The notes: generated from the letters alone by a model not told the origin. Counted from the first letter of the stretch, positions 45,765 to 59,489 are shown. The stretch is 64,000 nt of DNA from Pseudoduganella violacea (GCF_014191875.1 NZ_JACHXD010000001.1:434001-498000); one strand, 5' to 3'. Program-made: numbers and translations.

Positions 45765-47252
45765 TTACCAGCCGATATCCTTCAGCAGCGGCAGGGTCAG
45801 GTCTTTCGGTGGCGTCAGCACGGTGCCCAGATCGGTGTTGATGTTGGGTTCCATCAGCAGGTTCGGGCTGGCCGTCACGTCCCAGTGCGATACCGAGGAA
45901 CCGCGCGCCAGCGTGGCCGGGGTGTACAGCAGCGGACGGCCTTGGCCGTCGGCACCCGAGATACGGGTGTTGTCGATGCCGAAGGTGGCCGCCACCGTGC
46001 CCGGCTTCAGGCGCGAACCATAGGGCACGGCCGCTTTGATCGCCGCTTTCAGCGCATCGCCGGCGGCTTGGCTGACGCCGGCCGAAGGGATGGTGACGCT
46101 GCTGTCGGTGCCGCCTGGCGTGAAGGCGCCGGCCACATTATTGGCCAGCAACACGCCGACGGCGCCCGCATCCTGGGCATTTTTCACCTTGATGGCGAAG
46201 GCGCAGCCGCCGCGGCTGATGACCGGTACTTTGCCGAAGGCCGCAGCGCGGTTGGCGGCATTGAACGGGTCGCAGCCTGGACCGGCTTCACCGGCTTGCG
46301 CCGCGATATTGGCGAGCACGCCCAGGTTGCCGCTGTTAGGCACGGCTGGACCGAACAGCGAAGGGCTGAGGTCATAGACGCCGCTGCCGCCGACGGCCGG
46401 CGAGCTGGTTTTCACTTGCTGGGTCGCTTTCAGCATGGTGGCGCCGGCCACGGCGTTGGCGCCGGTCCAGGCCAGTTGCAGCGGGTTGATGGCCGATGCC
46501 TTGCGCTCGGCATTGCTCATTTGCAGCCAGCTCTTCTGCTTGGTGTTGTCGAACATGAAGCTTTCCCACACGCTCGGCAGGCCGCCGGTCGGGAAGAAGC
46601 CGCTGCCGTCGGCGGCGTAGCGGTAGCCGGTGCCGGTGTCCACGGTGGAGACGGCGAAGCCGAGGCCGTGGCCCAGCTCATGCAGCAGGGTTTCGACGAA
46701 GTTGACCTTGGTGCCGGCATTGCCGTCCAGGCCGAGGTAGAAGGGCGAGCCGTCCAGGCAGCCTGGGTTGCCCAGGTTCACATTGAACTGGGTCTTGATG
46801 TCCACATTATTGTATTCGCCTGGGGCTTCGGGTTCGTTGCCGGACAGGTTCACGCCGGCGATCTTGTTGGCCAGCGCCTGTGGATACCAGGTGCCTGGCT
46901 TGCCGCCCGGGAAGTCATGCCACAAGTTCCACGCACCGGCGCTGCCCAGCACGGCGGAGCTGGAGGTGCAAGTGAGCGCTTCCCAACCCGCGCTGACGGT
47001 GATGTCGACATTGCTTTGCAGGTTCTTTTCCCAAATATCGGCCACATAGCGGTAGACATTCAGGCGCTGCTGGCCCAGGGTGGTGCCGGTATTGCCGCCC
47101 ACCGGGGCAACCGGGGTCGGGTCGTTGAAGCCCACGCCCGGCGCATCGCGGCTGGTGATGACGATTTTTGCGGCTTCGGCGCTGAAGCAGGCCAGCGCGC
47201 AAGCGGCGGCGATCAGCGAACGGGTCAGGTGACGGTTGGTCTTGGTCCGCAT
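45765..47252 (-). CDS. secreted leishmanolysin-like metalloprotease with PA-domain insert
   Basis: Exported 495-residue protein with a signal peptide (about 1-28, ending SAEAA). A zinc motif HELGHGLGF lies at 191-199, but the metzincin third histidine is absent at the usual distance. Far downstream SHWD (H456) and the Met-turn-like LLMEP (M467) resemble the third ligand and Met-turn of M8 leishmanolysin. Between them is a PA (protease-associated) domain, about 295-405, with VISRGGCAFAIKVKNAQDAGAVGVLLAN recognisable in part. Several cysteines suggest disulfides. It starts 6 bases after the small exported protein and ends at a terminator. The M8 reading is inference; general zinc protease identity is firmer. 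Confidence 0.85.
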   Translation of the reverse strand: MRTKTNRHLTRSLIAAACALACFSAEAAKIVITSRDAPGVGFNDPTPVAPVGGNTGTTLGQQRLNVYRYVADIWEKNLQSNVDITVSAGWEALTCTSSSAVLGSAGAWNLWHDFPGGKPGTWYPQALANKIAGVNLSGNEPEAPGEYNNVDIKTQFNVNLGNPGCLDGSPFYLGLDGNAGTKVNFVETLLHELGHGLGFAVSTVDTGTGYRYAADGSGFFPTGGLPSVWESFMFDNTKQKSWLQMSNAERKASAINPLQLAWTGANAVAGATMLKATQQVKTSSPAVGGSGVYDLSPSLFGPAVPNSGNLGVLANIAAQAGEAGPGCDPFNAANRAAAFGKVPVISRGGCAFAIKVKNAQDAGAVGVLLANNVAGAFTPGGTDSSVTIPSAGVSQAAGDALKAAIKAAVPYGSRLKPGTVAATFGIDNTRISGADGQGRPLLYTPATLARGSSVSHWDVTASPNLLMEPNINTDLGTVLTPPKDLTLPLLKDIGW

Positions 47253-47258
47253 AAGTGT

Positions 47259-47684
47259 TTACTCCGTTGCAATCTGAGGGGTGACGTGGACGTGGCCGGC
47301 CTGTGCTGCGTTGTCGGCGGCGCCGTGCGAATCGAAGCATTGCTTCTGCATGCTGCCGTCCGGCAGGCGGGTCACAACGGACGAGCTCAGGAACTCATCG
47401 GTCACGCGCGCGCCGCGGGCGCCGCTGGCGTGGAATTTTTGCTGTGCCTGTGGCGCGGCGGACTGGCGCAGGCGTTTGCCGGCGTTGGCTTTCTGTTGCA
47501 GGGCGGCTTGCTCTTCGCCGGTGGCGGCGCGCAGTTCGCCGGTGACGGGATCACGCACCACGGTCAGGGCGTCGGCGCTTTGCACGGTGGATGCTTGGGC
47601 GGATTCCGCCTGGGCCGGCAGGGCGCTCAGGCCCAGCACGGCGATGCCGAGGCCAGCCAGCAGGCTGGATTTGATGGTTTTCAT
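47259..47684 (-). CDS. small exported protein of unknown function
   Basis: 141 residues with a signal peptide (about 1-26, MKTIKSSLLAGLGIAVLGLS, then ALPAQA). The mature part is Ala/Gln-rich and has VVRDPVTGELRAATGEEQAAL and a C-terminal FLSSSVVTRLPDGSMQKQCFD followed by GHVHVTPQIATE. One cysteine (in QKQCFD) and three late histidines are present. I recall similar VRDPVTGELRAP proteins from related bacteria but know no function. The 6-base gap to the protease gene suggests a joint role, such as inhibitor, chaperone or substrate. Confidence 0.75.
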   Translation of the reverse strand: MKTIKSSLLAGLGIAVLGLSALPAQAESAQASTVQSADALTVVRDPVTGELRAATGEEQAALQQKANAGKRLRQSAAPQAQQKFHASGARGARVTDEFLSSSVVTRLPDGSMQKQCFDSHGAADNAAQAGHVHVTPQIATE

Positions 47685-47710
47685 ATGGTTCTCCTGGTAT
47701 GGCGAAGCGC

Positions 47711-48346
47711 TCAGCCGCGCTGACGGCGGCGCAGGGCGCCAATTGCGAACAGGCCGGCGCCCAGCATCAGGAAGGACGCTGGCTCGGGAACGGCGGCGAT
47801 GGACAGGTTGTCGATGCCGACATAGGTGGAGCTGTCGGCCAGGCCGTTGTAGTTGATGGCAAAGCGGCCGACCGTACCCGCGCCCAGGGCGCCGATATTG
47901 AAGGTGTACTTGGTCCAGTCGCCGGCGGCTTCAAACGAAGGCTGCAGCACGAAGTCGTTGGCGGCGCTGCCGCCTTTGCTCAGGCCGAAAGAGATGTGGT
48001 CGCTGAAGCCCGCTTCATTGGCGCCGCGCACCCACAGCGAGATCGACACGTTCTTGGCGGTCGAGAATTCTGGGGTGATCAGCCAGTTGTTCAGGACGCC
48101 ACCTTCGGCTGCGCTGCCAAAGCTGGCGGCAGCGTAAGAATTGGCCGCGCCCGATTGGGCGTGGAAGACCTTGCTATTGCCTTGGAACCAGCTATTCGAG
48201 CCAACAGGCGAGCTGGCATTGTTGAAGACCCAGCCGGACGCGCCGAGGGCGTCGACATTGTTGAAGTTTTCTTGCAGTAACACGTCGGCCTGAGCCGAGG
48301 CAGCCGCGCCCAGTAACACCAGGGCACTGAGAGTAGTTTTAATCAT
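47711..48346 (-). CDS. PEP-CTERM sorted exported protein
   Basis: 211-residue exported protein with a signal peptide (MIKTTLSALVLLGAAASAQA). The body is a beta-rich, jelly-roll-like domain (FNNVDALGASGWVFNN, NVSISLWVRGANEAG, YTFNIGALGAG), similar to MAM/concanavalin-like folds. The C-terminus is a PEP-CTERM sorting signal: VPEPASF, a hydrophobic helix and RRRQR. These signals are cut by exosortase/EpsH, whose gene is not in the window. A GGAGG ribosome site sits 10 bases before the ATG at 48346; the upstream frame extension has no signal. It heads a likely operon with the small exported protein (26 bases) and the metalloprotease. Confidence 0.92.
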   Translation of the reverse strand: MIKTTLSALVLLGAAASAQADVLLQENFNNVDALGASGWVFNNASSPVGSNSWFQGNSKVFHAQSGAANSYAAASFGSAAEGGVLNNWLITPEFSTAKNVSISLWVRGANEAGFSDHISFGLSKGGSAANDFVLQPSFEAAGDWTKYTFNIGALGAGTVGRFAINYNGLADSSTYVGIDNLSIAAVPEPASFLMLGAGLFAIGALRRRQRG

Positions 48347-48767
48347 TGCGCTATAGCCTCCAAAAGTTGTGCGGGACGCCGTTGGGCAGCGTCCCAGGGA
48401 CGGGTACTGTAGAAACATCTTTCAAGAAATCCGGGGTTCCCTTTAGAAATTTTCTACATAATTTCCACCAAGCAAAAAATATGCCAAATTTAACAAGTCC
48501 TTGATTTAACACAAAGACTATTGAAATATTTTGGTAATTTTTACAAAAGTGTAATTTTTCCCGACAGTTGACGCAATGCTAAATGTAACAAGACGTTTCA
48601 ATTACACAACAACGCCTTTGCTGCATAGCGCCATGAGTCAGCTGCCGCGCCAAAGTGGCGCTTGCGCGCTGCAAGCTGGTGCACGGGAGGTGTGAGGAGG
48701 ACGATTTGGCCGGGCATTTAACCCACGCTTCAGAGGAAGGCGAGGGAATTCCAGCGGTTCACTCATC
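48347..48767. other. gene-free, partly AT-rich region
   Basis: Part of a 557-base gap between the PEP-CTERM gene and gltB. GGGACGC (48373-48379) and GCGTCCC (48389-48395) form a hairpin in the likely 5' leader of the PEP-CTERM mRNA. 48425-48600 is strikingly AT-rich for this genome and probably holds the promoter of the minus-strand operon. A 20-codon frame near 48632 is not convincing. Confidence 0.5.
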
Positions 48768-48830
48768 ACTCTGTCCCTAATTAATTATTTATCTCATCTC
48801 CTGCAATTTAATTCGACTCCGACCCTAATT
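48768..48830 (-). repeat. RAYT-type repeat pair upstream of gltB
   Basis: ACTCTGTCCCTAATT (48768-48782) and GACTCCGACCCTAATT (48815-48830) are complements of the AATTAGGGACAGAGTC unit beside the RAYT gene, in reversed orientation and similar spacing. The second copy has two substitutions. It lies 73 bases before the gltB start. Confidence 0.7.
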
Positions 48831-48903
48831 GTTTTTGTTGAGTTTTTTGTTGCGTTGCACTACTCTGAATTTTCAATATTCCAAATAAGCTTCGGAGAAA
48901 CGC

Positions 48904-53625
<4,722 letters not shown>

Positions 53626-53658
53626 TCAGGCCGACCCAGGAATTGAAAGGATAGCAAA

Positions 53659-55122
53659 GTGGGAAAAATCACCGGTTTCATGGAATTCCAGCGCCAGGAA
53701 GAGGGCTATCTGCCCGTCGCGGCGCGCGTCAAAAACTATAAAGAGTTCGTGCTGCACCTGAACCACGAGCAGGCCAAGCTGCAGGGCGCGCGCTGCATGG
53801 ATTGCGGCATCCCTTTCTGCAACTCGGGTTGCCCGGTCAATAACATCATCCCGGACTGGAATGACCTGGTGTACCGCGGCCACTACCGCGAAGCGCTGAA
53901 TGTGCTGCACTCGACCAATAACTTCCCCGAGTTCACGGGCCGCATCTGCCCGGCGCCCTGCGAAACGGCGTGCACGCTTGGCATCAACAACGATCCGGTC
54001 GGCATCAAGTCGATCGAGCACAAGATCATCGACGAAGGCTGGGAACACGGCTGGGTCGTGCCGCAGCCGCCGGCCCACAAAACCGGCAAGAAAGTGGCCG
54101 TGGTCGGTTCCGGCCCGGCCGGCCTGGCGGCGGCCCAGCAACTGGCGCGCGCCGGCCACGCCGTCACCGTGTTCGAGAAGAGCGACCGCATCGGCGGCCT
54201 GCTGCGCTACGGCATCCCCGACTTCAAGCTCGAAAAAGCGCATATCGACCGCCGCGTCGAACAGATGGAAGCCGAAGGCGTGACTTTCCGCACCTCGGTG
54301 CTGATCGGCAAGGATTTCCCGGCCACGGTGAACAACTGGGCCAAGGAAACTATCTTCCCCGAAGACCTCGACAAGGAATTCGACGCCGTGGTGCTGGCCG
54401 GCGGCGCCGAACAGCCGCGCGACCTGCCGGTGCCGGGCCGCGAGCTCAAGGGCATCCACTTCGCCATGGACTTCCTGCCGCAGCAGAACAAGGTCAACGC
54501 GGGCGACAAGGTCAAGGACCAGATTAAGGCCGCCGGCAAGCACGTGGTCGTGATCGGTGGCGGCGACACCGGTTCCGACTGCGTCGGCACCTCGAACCGC
54601 CACGGCGCGGCCGGCGTCACCCAGTTCGAACTGCTGCCCATGCCGCCCGAGCAGGAAAACAAGCCCCTGGTCTGGCCCTACTGGCCAACCAAGCTGCGCA
54701 GCTCCTCCTCGCACGAGGAAGGCTGCGAGCGCGACTGGGCCGTCGCCACCAAGCGCTTCGAAGGCAAGGGCGGCAAGGTCGAGAAGCTGATCGCCTGCCG
54801 CGTCGAATGGAAAGACGGTAAGATGAGCGAAGTGCCCAACTCCGAATTCGAGGTGAAAGCCGACCTGGTGCTGCTGGCCATGGGTTTTGTATCCCCTGTG
54901 CAACAAGTTCTCGATGCCTTCCAGGTCGACAAGGATGCCCGCGGCAACGCCCGCGCCACGACCGACGGCGCCGGCTGCTACCAAACTTCGGTAAAAGGCG
55001 TGTTTGCCGCCGGCGACATGCGCCGCGGCCAATCCCTGGTGGTCTGGGCCATCCGCGAAGGCCGCCAATGCGCGCGCGAAGTCGACGCCTACCTCATGGG
55101 CCATAGCCAGCTCCCCCGCTAA
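53659..55122 (+). CDS. gltD: glutamate synthase (NADPH) small subunit
   Basis: 487-residue FAD and iron-sulfur subunit that passes NADPH electrons to GltB. The N-terminal 4Fe-4S cysteines are in [17 protein letters not shown] and [12 protein letters not shown], the FAD motif is [21 protein letters not shown] near 147, and the NADPH motif is [17 protein letters not shown] near 295. The start is GTG 53659 with an AAAGGAT site, 33 bases after gltB, forming the standard gltBD operon. Repeat copy 4, which can form two hairpins, lies directly downstream. Confidence 0.98.
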   Translation: MGKITGFMEFQRQEEGYLPVAARVKNYKEFVLHLNHEQAKLQGARCMDCGIPFCNSGCPVNNIIPDWNDLVYRGHYREALNVLHSTNNFPEFTGRICPAPCETACTLGINNDPVGIKSIEHKIIDEGWEHGWVVPQPPAHKTGKKVAVVGSGPAGLAAAQQLARAGHAVTVFEKSDRIGGLLRYGIPDFKLEKAHIDRRVEQMEAEGVTFRTSVLIGKDFPATVNNWAKETIFPEDLDKEFDAVVLAGGAEQPRDLPVPGRELKGIHFAMDFLPQQNKVNAGDKVKDQIKAAGKHVVVIGGGDTGSDCVGTSNRHGAAGVTQFELLPMPPEQENKPLVWPYWPTKLRSSSSHEEGCERDWAVATKRFEGKGGKVEKLIACRVEWKDGKMSEVPNSEFEVKADLVLLAMGFVSPVQQVLDAFQVDKDARGNARATTDGAGCYQTSVKGVFAAGDMRRGQSLVVWAIREGRQCAREVDAYLMGHSQLPR

Positions 55123-55145
55123 GTCCCCACCCACAGTCCAGCCCG

Positions 55146-55263
55146 TGTCCACCTTGGTGCCAGGCACCAAAGTGGACACGGGCTCGGCAGCACTATCGCA
55201 AGTTTCTGCCCTGGCCGTATTGCTGAACTCGTGTCCACCTGGTGCCTGGCACCAAGGTGGACA
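55146..55263. repeat. dispersed two-module palindromic repeat, copy 4
   Basis: Modules at 55146-55178 and 55232-55263 are nearly perfect palindromes centred on GGTGCCAGGCACC and GGTGCCTGGCACC with outer GTGTCCACC and GGTGGACA. The spacer is longer (53 bases) than in the other copies. GCCC and GGGC extend the first stem. The position after gltD suggests a terminator role. Confidence 0.85.
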
Positions 55264-55438
55264 TTGTGCTATGCAGCAATGGAAAACTGTTTTCCAGATG
55301 TAACTTGCTGACTTTACGGTTAGTAATGTTGTATCATGTACATTCTGTCGTGCTGGCGCTTGCCCACTTTTGGGGAGTCTTAAGCAGAGGATAGCGTTTC
55401 TGCACTACAATATGGCCTTAAAAATAAAGAGCTAGCCT
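55264..55438. other. leader of the mla operon
   Basis: Remainder of the 316-base gap between gltD and mlaF. It is AT-rich around 55300-55345. TACAAT at 55406-55411 could be a -10 element, but no convincing -35 is seen. The mlaF GTG lacks a strong ribosome site. Confidence 0.3.
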
Positions 55439-56242
55439 GTGCCTAATCTTGTCGAAATCCGTGATTTACACTTCTCCTATGGGAAGCGGAGCATTCTCTC
55501 CGGCCTCCATATGGACTTTCCACGTGGAAAGGTTGTGGCCGTCATGGGCGGTTCCGGCAGCGGTAAGACCACGGTGCTGCGCCTGATCGGCGGCCAGTTG
55601 CGCCCGCAAAAAGGGGCGGTGAATGTGGACGGCCAGATCGTCCACAAGCTGAAAACCAGCGATCTGTATCTGTTGCGCCGCAAAATGGGCATGCTGTTCC
55701 AGCATGGCGCCCTGTTTACCGACCTGACCGTCTACGATAACGTCGCCTTCCCGCTGCGCGAGCATACTGATTTGCCGGAAGAGCTGATCCGCGACCTGGT
55801 GCTGATGAAGCTGCACGCCGTCGGCCTGCGCAATGCCGCCAAGCTCAAGCCGGGCGAGATTTCCGGCGGCATGGCGCGCCGCGTCGCGCTGGCGCGCTCC
55901 ATCGCGCTCGATCCGCAACTGATTATGTATGACGAGCCGTTTGCCGGCCTCGACCCGATCTCGATGGGCGTGACCGCCAACCTGATCCGCAACCTGAACG
56001 ATGCGCTCGGCTCGACCTCGATCCTGGTGTCGCACGATGTGAAGGAATCCTTCCTGATCGCCGACTATGTGTATTTCCTGTCGCAGGGCAAGATCGTGGC
56101 CCACGGCACGCCGCAAGAGATGACGGTGTCCACCGACCCCTATGTAAAACAGTTCGTGCACGCCGAGGCCGATGGCCCCGTGCCCTTCCACTACCCGGGC
56201 AAGACCCTGGCGGAAGACCTGGGCCTGGGAGGCCGTCCATGA
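55439..56242 (+). CDS. mlaF: phospholipid ABC transporter ATP-binding protein
   Basis: ATPase of the Mla inner-membrane complex, which moves phospholipids to maintain outer-membrane asymmetry. 267 residues. Walker A GGSGSGKTT near residue 37, Q-loop LFQHGALFTDLT, signature ISGGMARRVALARSIAL and Walker B LIMYDEPFAGLDPIS. The Q-loop and the signature ISGGMARR are those of MlaF. The start is GTG 55439. Its stop overlaps the mlaE start (ATGA). Confidence 0.96.
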   Translation: MPNLVEIRDLHFSYGKRSILSGLHMDFPRGKVVAVMGGSGSGKTTVLRLIGGQLRPQKGAVNVDGQIVHKLKTSDLYLLRRKMGMLFQHGALFTDLTVYDNVAFPLREHTDLPEELIRDLVLMKLHAVGLRNAAKLKPGEISGGMARRVALARSIALDPQLIMYDEPFAGLDPISMGVTANLIRNLNDALGSTSILVSHDVKESFLIADYVYFLSQGKIVAHGTPQEMTVSTDPYVKQFVHAEADGPVPFHYPGKTLAEDLGLGGRP

Positions 56243-57021
56243 TTACCCGCGTCCTCGGCAATATGGGCGCCACCCTGCGCGACTACGTGGAAAGCCTGGG
56301 TTACGCCACCCGCACCTTCTTCGCCATGCTGGGCCTGTCGGTCGGCCTGCTGCGCCGTCCGCGCCTGGTGGTCGAGCAACTGCACTTCATCGGCAATTAT
56401 TCGATGCTCATCATCACCCTGTCCGGCCTCTTCGTCGGCATGGTGCTGGGGCTGCAAGGCTATTACACGCTGAATAAATACGGCGCGTCCGAGTCGCTGG
56501 GCCTGCTGGTCGCCCTCGGCCTGACGCGCGAGCTGGGTCCGGTCATCACGGCCCTGTTGTTCGCCGGCCGCGCCGGCACCTCGCTGACGGCCGAAATCGG
56601 CCTGATGAAGGCGGGCGAGCAGTTGTCGGCCATGGAAATGATGGCCGTCAACCCGATCGCGCGCGTGCTGGCGCCGCGCTTCTGGGCCGGCGTGCTGGCC
56701 GTGCCGCTGCTGGCCTCGATCTTCAGCGCCGTGGGCGTGCTGGGCGGCTATCTGGTCGGCGTGCAGCTGATTGGCGTCGACGACGGCGCTTTCTGGTCGC
56801 AGATGCAGGGCGGGGTGGATATCTGGAAAGACGTGTTCAATGGCTTCGTCAAGAGCGTGGTCTTCGGCGTCGCCATCACCTTCATCGCGCTGTACCAGGG
56901 TTATGAAGCGAAACCGACGCCGGAAGACGTGGCCGGCGCCACGACGCGTAGCGTGGTGGTGTCCTCGCTGATGATCTGGTGGCTCGATTTCATGCTGACG
57001 GCCTTGATGTTCAGCAAGTAA
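56239..57021 (+). CDS. mlaE: phospholipid ABC transporter permease
   Basis: Inner-membrane permease of the Mla complex, 260 residues with five or six membrane segments. Typical MlaE blocks are FIGNYSMLIITLSGLFVGMV, ALGLTRELGPVITALLFAGR, AGTSLTAEIGLMKAGEQL and the C-terminal GATTRSVVVSSLMIWWLDFMLT. It begins 4 bases inside the mlaF end. Confidence 0.97.
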   Translation: MITRVLGNMGATLRDYVESLGYATRTFFAMLGLSVGLLRRPRLVVEQLHFIGNYSMLIITLSGLFVGMVLGLQGYYTLNKYGASESLGLLVALGLTRELGPVITALLFAGRAGTSLTAEIGLMKAGEQLSAMEMMAVNPIARVLAPRFWAGVLAVPLLASIFSAVGVLGGYLVGVQLIGVDDGAFWSQMQGGVDIWKDVFNGFVKSVVFGVAITFIALYQGYEAKPTPEDVAGATTRSVVVSSLMIWWLDFMLTALMFSK

Positions 57022-57099
57022 GTTAATAAATTTAAGCAATAAGTTGACGCAATAAGCTGGCGGGCGCGCTGCGCCGCCATAAAACGATAGGATTGTTCT

Positions 57100-57570
57100 A
57101 TGCAACGTAAATCTCTGGATATCTGGGTGGGCCTGTTCGTCGCGATCGGCGTGGCCGCACTGATGTTCCTGGCGCTCAAGGCGGGCAATATGAGCTCGAT
57201 GTCCTTCGCCCAGACTTATGACATCACCGCCAAGTTCGACAATATCGGCAGCCTGCGCCGCCAGGCGGCCGTCAAGGCCTCGGGGGTGGTTGTGGGCCGC
57301 GTGGCCGACATCACTTTCGACGACAAGACGTATAAGGCGCTGGTTACGCTGCGCATGGAAGCGGGCTACAAATTCCCGAAAGACAGCTCGGCCAAGATCC
57401 TGACCTCCGGTTTGCTGGGCGAGCAATACATCGGCATCGAAGCGGGCGGCGACCTGGCCAATCTGGCTGGCGGCGACAAGATTGCCCGCACCCAATCGGC
57501 CGCCGTGCTGGAAGACTTGATCAATCAATTTATCTACAGCAAGGCCGCCGAAGGAAAGGATAGCAAATAA
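57100..57570 (+). CDS. mlaD: phospholipid-binding MCE protein
   Basis: 156-residue inner-membrane anchored MCE-domain protein. One transmembrane helix (about 8-26) is followed by the MCE domain (about 38-118), with TAKFDNIGSLRRQAAVKASG and SSAKILTSGLLGEQYIGIEAGG. MlaD forms the hexameric ring over MlaFE that receives lipid from MlaC. The 78-base gap before it holds a GC-rich inverted repeat. Its stop overlaps the mlaA start by one base. Confidence 0.96.
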   Translation: MQRKSLDIWVGLFVAIGVAALMFLALKAGNMSSMSFAQTYDITAKFDNIGSLRRQAAVKASGVVVGRVADITFDDKTYKALVTLRMEAGYKFPKDSSAKILTSGLLGEQYIGIEAGGDLANLAGGDKIARTQSAAVLEDLINQFIYSKAAEGKDSK

Positions 57571-58463
57571 TGCAAAAAGCCACTCCCTTCAAGCTGCGCC
57601 AGCTGGCGCTGGTGCTCGCCGCGAGCGCCGCGCTGACCGGCTGCGCCAGCACCAATCCGCGCGACCCGTATGAAGGCTTCAACCGCGCCGTCTTCAAATT
57701 CAACGACGCCGTCGACCAGGCCGCGCTGAAACCGGCCGCCACGGTCTACAAGAACGTGTTGCCGGGCTTCGTGCAGACCGGCGTCGGCAATTTCTTCGGC
57801 AATCTGGCCGATGTGTGGACCGCCGCCAATAACCTGATGCAGGGTAAGGGCGAGGAAGGCATGTCGGACGTGATGCGCGTGGCCATCAACTCGACTTTCG
57901 GCCTGCTGGGCGTGCTCGACATCGCGTCCGAAGCCGGCCTGAAAAAGCATAAGGAAGACTTCGGCCAGACCCTGGGCGCCTGGGGCGTGCCGTCCGGTCC
58001 TTACGTGATGCTGCCGCTGCTGGGCCCGTCCACCGTGCGCGACACGGTCGGCTTGCCGCTCGACATCGCCGCCGACCCCTGGGTCCACAACCGGAATATG
58101 CGCGTGCGCAATGTCGGCACCGCCGTGCGCGTGGTCGACCAGCGCGCCGCCCTGCTCGACGCCTCCACCTTGCTGGAAGACGCCGCGCTGGACCGCTATG
58201 AATTCATCCGCGACGGCTTCCTGCAAGCGCGCGAAAACCGGGTCAACGATGGCGAAGACCAGCCGCGCCACAATGTGTGGCCGCTGAAGGCCAAGCCGGC
58301 GGCCGAGGACAAGCCGGCCGGCTCCAGCCCGGAAGCCAAGCCGGAAAGCAAGTCCGACGCCGCGCCGGCCGAAGGCAAGCCGGCGACGGCCCAAGCTGAC
58401 AGCGAAGCGATGGCGCCTCAGGCTATAATGCCGCCACAGGCTGCCAATACGGCCAGCCTGTAA
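57570..58463 (+). CDS. mlaA: outer-membrane lipoprotein MlaA (VacJ)
   Basis: 297-residue lipoprotein that removes phospholipid from the outer leaflet. The lipobox LTGCAST gives lipidated C24 or thereabouts. The family core DPYEGFNRAVFKFNDAVD, NFFGNLADVWTAANNLMQGK, RVAINSTFGLLGVLDIA and GVPSGPYVMLPLLGPSTVRD is complete. A low-complexity Ala/Pro/Lys/Glu tail (about 235-297) extends beyond the usual domain. In E. coli mlaA is elsewhere on the chromosome; here it is inside the mla operon. Confidence 0.96.
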   Translation: MQKATPFKLRQLALVLAASAALTGCASTNPRDPYEGFNRAVFKFNDAVDQAALKPAATVYKNVLPGFVQTGVGNFFGNLADVWTAANNLMQGKGEEGMSDVMRVAINSTFGLLGVLDIASEAGLKKHKEDFGQTLGAWGVPSGPYVMLPLLGPSTVRDTVGLPLDIAADPWVHNRNMRVRNVGTAVRVVDQRAALLDASTLLEDAALDRYEFIRDGFLQARENRVNDGEDQPRHNVWPLKAKPAAEDKPAGSSPEAKPESKSDAAPAEGKPATAQADSEAMAPQAIMPPQAANTASL

Positions 58464-58494
58464 TTGCCGCACAACCAATATAGGTAAAAAGCCC

Positions 58495-59139
58495 ATGAAA
58501 CTGATTAAGCAACTCATCGCCCTGGCCACCGTGGCCTTCGCCGTCAGCGCGACGGCCGCCCCGGCCCCGGCCAACGAAGCGCCGGACGCTCTGGTGAAAC
58601 GCATCAGCCAGGAAGTGCTGGACACCGCCAAAGCCGACAAGGAAATCCAGGCCGGCAACCAGAAACGCGTGATGGACCTGGTGGAAACCAAGATCCTGCC
58701 CTACGTCGACTTCCAGCGCATGACCTCGCTGGCCGCCGGCCGCTATTGGCGCGAAGCCACGCCGGACCAGCAAAAACAGCTGTCCACCGAGTTCCGCACC
58801 CTGCTGATCTTCACCTACTCGGGCGCCCTGTCCCAGGTGAAAAATGAAACCATCGAGTTCAAGCCGCTGCGCGCCGACCCGAGCGACACCGAAGTGGAAG
58901 TGCGTTCGCAAGTGAACGTGGCCCGTGGCGAGCCGGTGCCGCTGAACTACCGCGTCGCCAAATCGGCGGCCGGCTGGAAGATTTACGACATCAATGTGCT
59001 GGGCGCCTGGCTGGTGGAAACCTATAAAGGCACGTTCGCTTCCGAAATCAGCAAGGGCGGCATCGACGGCCTGATCAAGGCGCTGGCCAACAAGAACAAG
59101 CAGCTGGCCAACAAGCCCCTGAAAACCGTCCAGAAATAA
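58495..59139 (+). CDS. mlaC: periplasmic phospholipid carrier MlaC
   Basis: 214-residue periplasmic shuttle between MlaA and MlaD. A signal peptide (MKLIKQLIALATVAFAVSATA) precedes the Ttg2D/MlaC domain (about 30-200), with VETKILPYVDFQRMTSLAAG, RYWREATPDQQKQLSTEFRT and YRVAKSAAGWKIYDINVLG. It begins 31 bases after mlaA. Confidence 0.96.
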   Translation: MKLIKQLIALATVAFAVSATAAPAPANEAPDALVKRISQEVLDTAKADKEIQAGNQKRVMDLVETKILPYVDFQRMTSLAAGRYWREATPDQQKQLSTEFRTLLIFTYSGALSQVKNETIEFKPLRADPSDTEVEVRSQVNVARGEPVPLNYRVAKSAAGWKIYDINVLGAWLVETYKGTFASEISKGGIDGLIKALANKNKQLANKPLKTVQK

Positions 59140-59156
59140 GCCGGATACCAAGACCG

Positions 59157-59489
59157 ATGTCTGCTGCCAACAACAATCCGCTGTCCCTGACCTCGCTGAC
59201 CGTGGCCAATGCCACGGTGGCGCTGGAGCAGGGTCTGGCCGCCATCCGCGCCGGCCAGACCACGTTCGACCTGGGCCAAGTGACGGCGGTGGATTCGGCG
59301 GCCGTCTCCGTGATGCTGGCCTGGCAGCGCGCCGCTGCCCAGGCTGGCGTCCGTCTCGACCTGCAAAACCTGCCCGATGCGCTGAAAAGCCTGACCAAGC
59401 TGTATGGCGTTTGCCCGCTGATCGCAAGCGCCCCGGCCCCCGTGGCCGAAGAGCCGGCCCTGAGCCCGGCCAATCTGCATCATCATTGA
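59157..59489 (+). CDS. mlaB: STAS-domain protein MlaB
   Basis: 110-residue cytoplasmic STAS protein that binds MlaF and supports the transporter. The core is LDLGQ-like FDLGQVTAVDSAAVSVMLAW (about 41-60) followed by LDLQNLPDALKSLTKLYGV. A His-containing tail (SPANLHHH) ends the protein. It is the last gene of mlaFEDACB, 17 bases after mlaC. Confidence 0.92.
   Translation: MSAANNNPLSLTSLTVANATVALEQGLAAIRAGQTTFDLGQVTAVDSAAVSVMLAWQRAAAQAGVRLDLQNLPDALKSLTKLYGVCPLIASAPAPVAEEPALSPANLHHH

Noticed and set aside
48600..48760. tRNA or coding remnant upstream of gltB
   Set aside because: No cloverleaf could be drawn and the only frame is 20 codons without a ribosome site.
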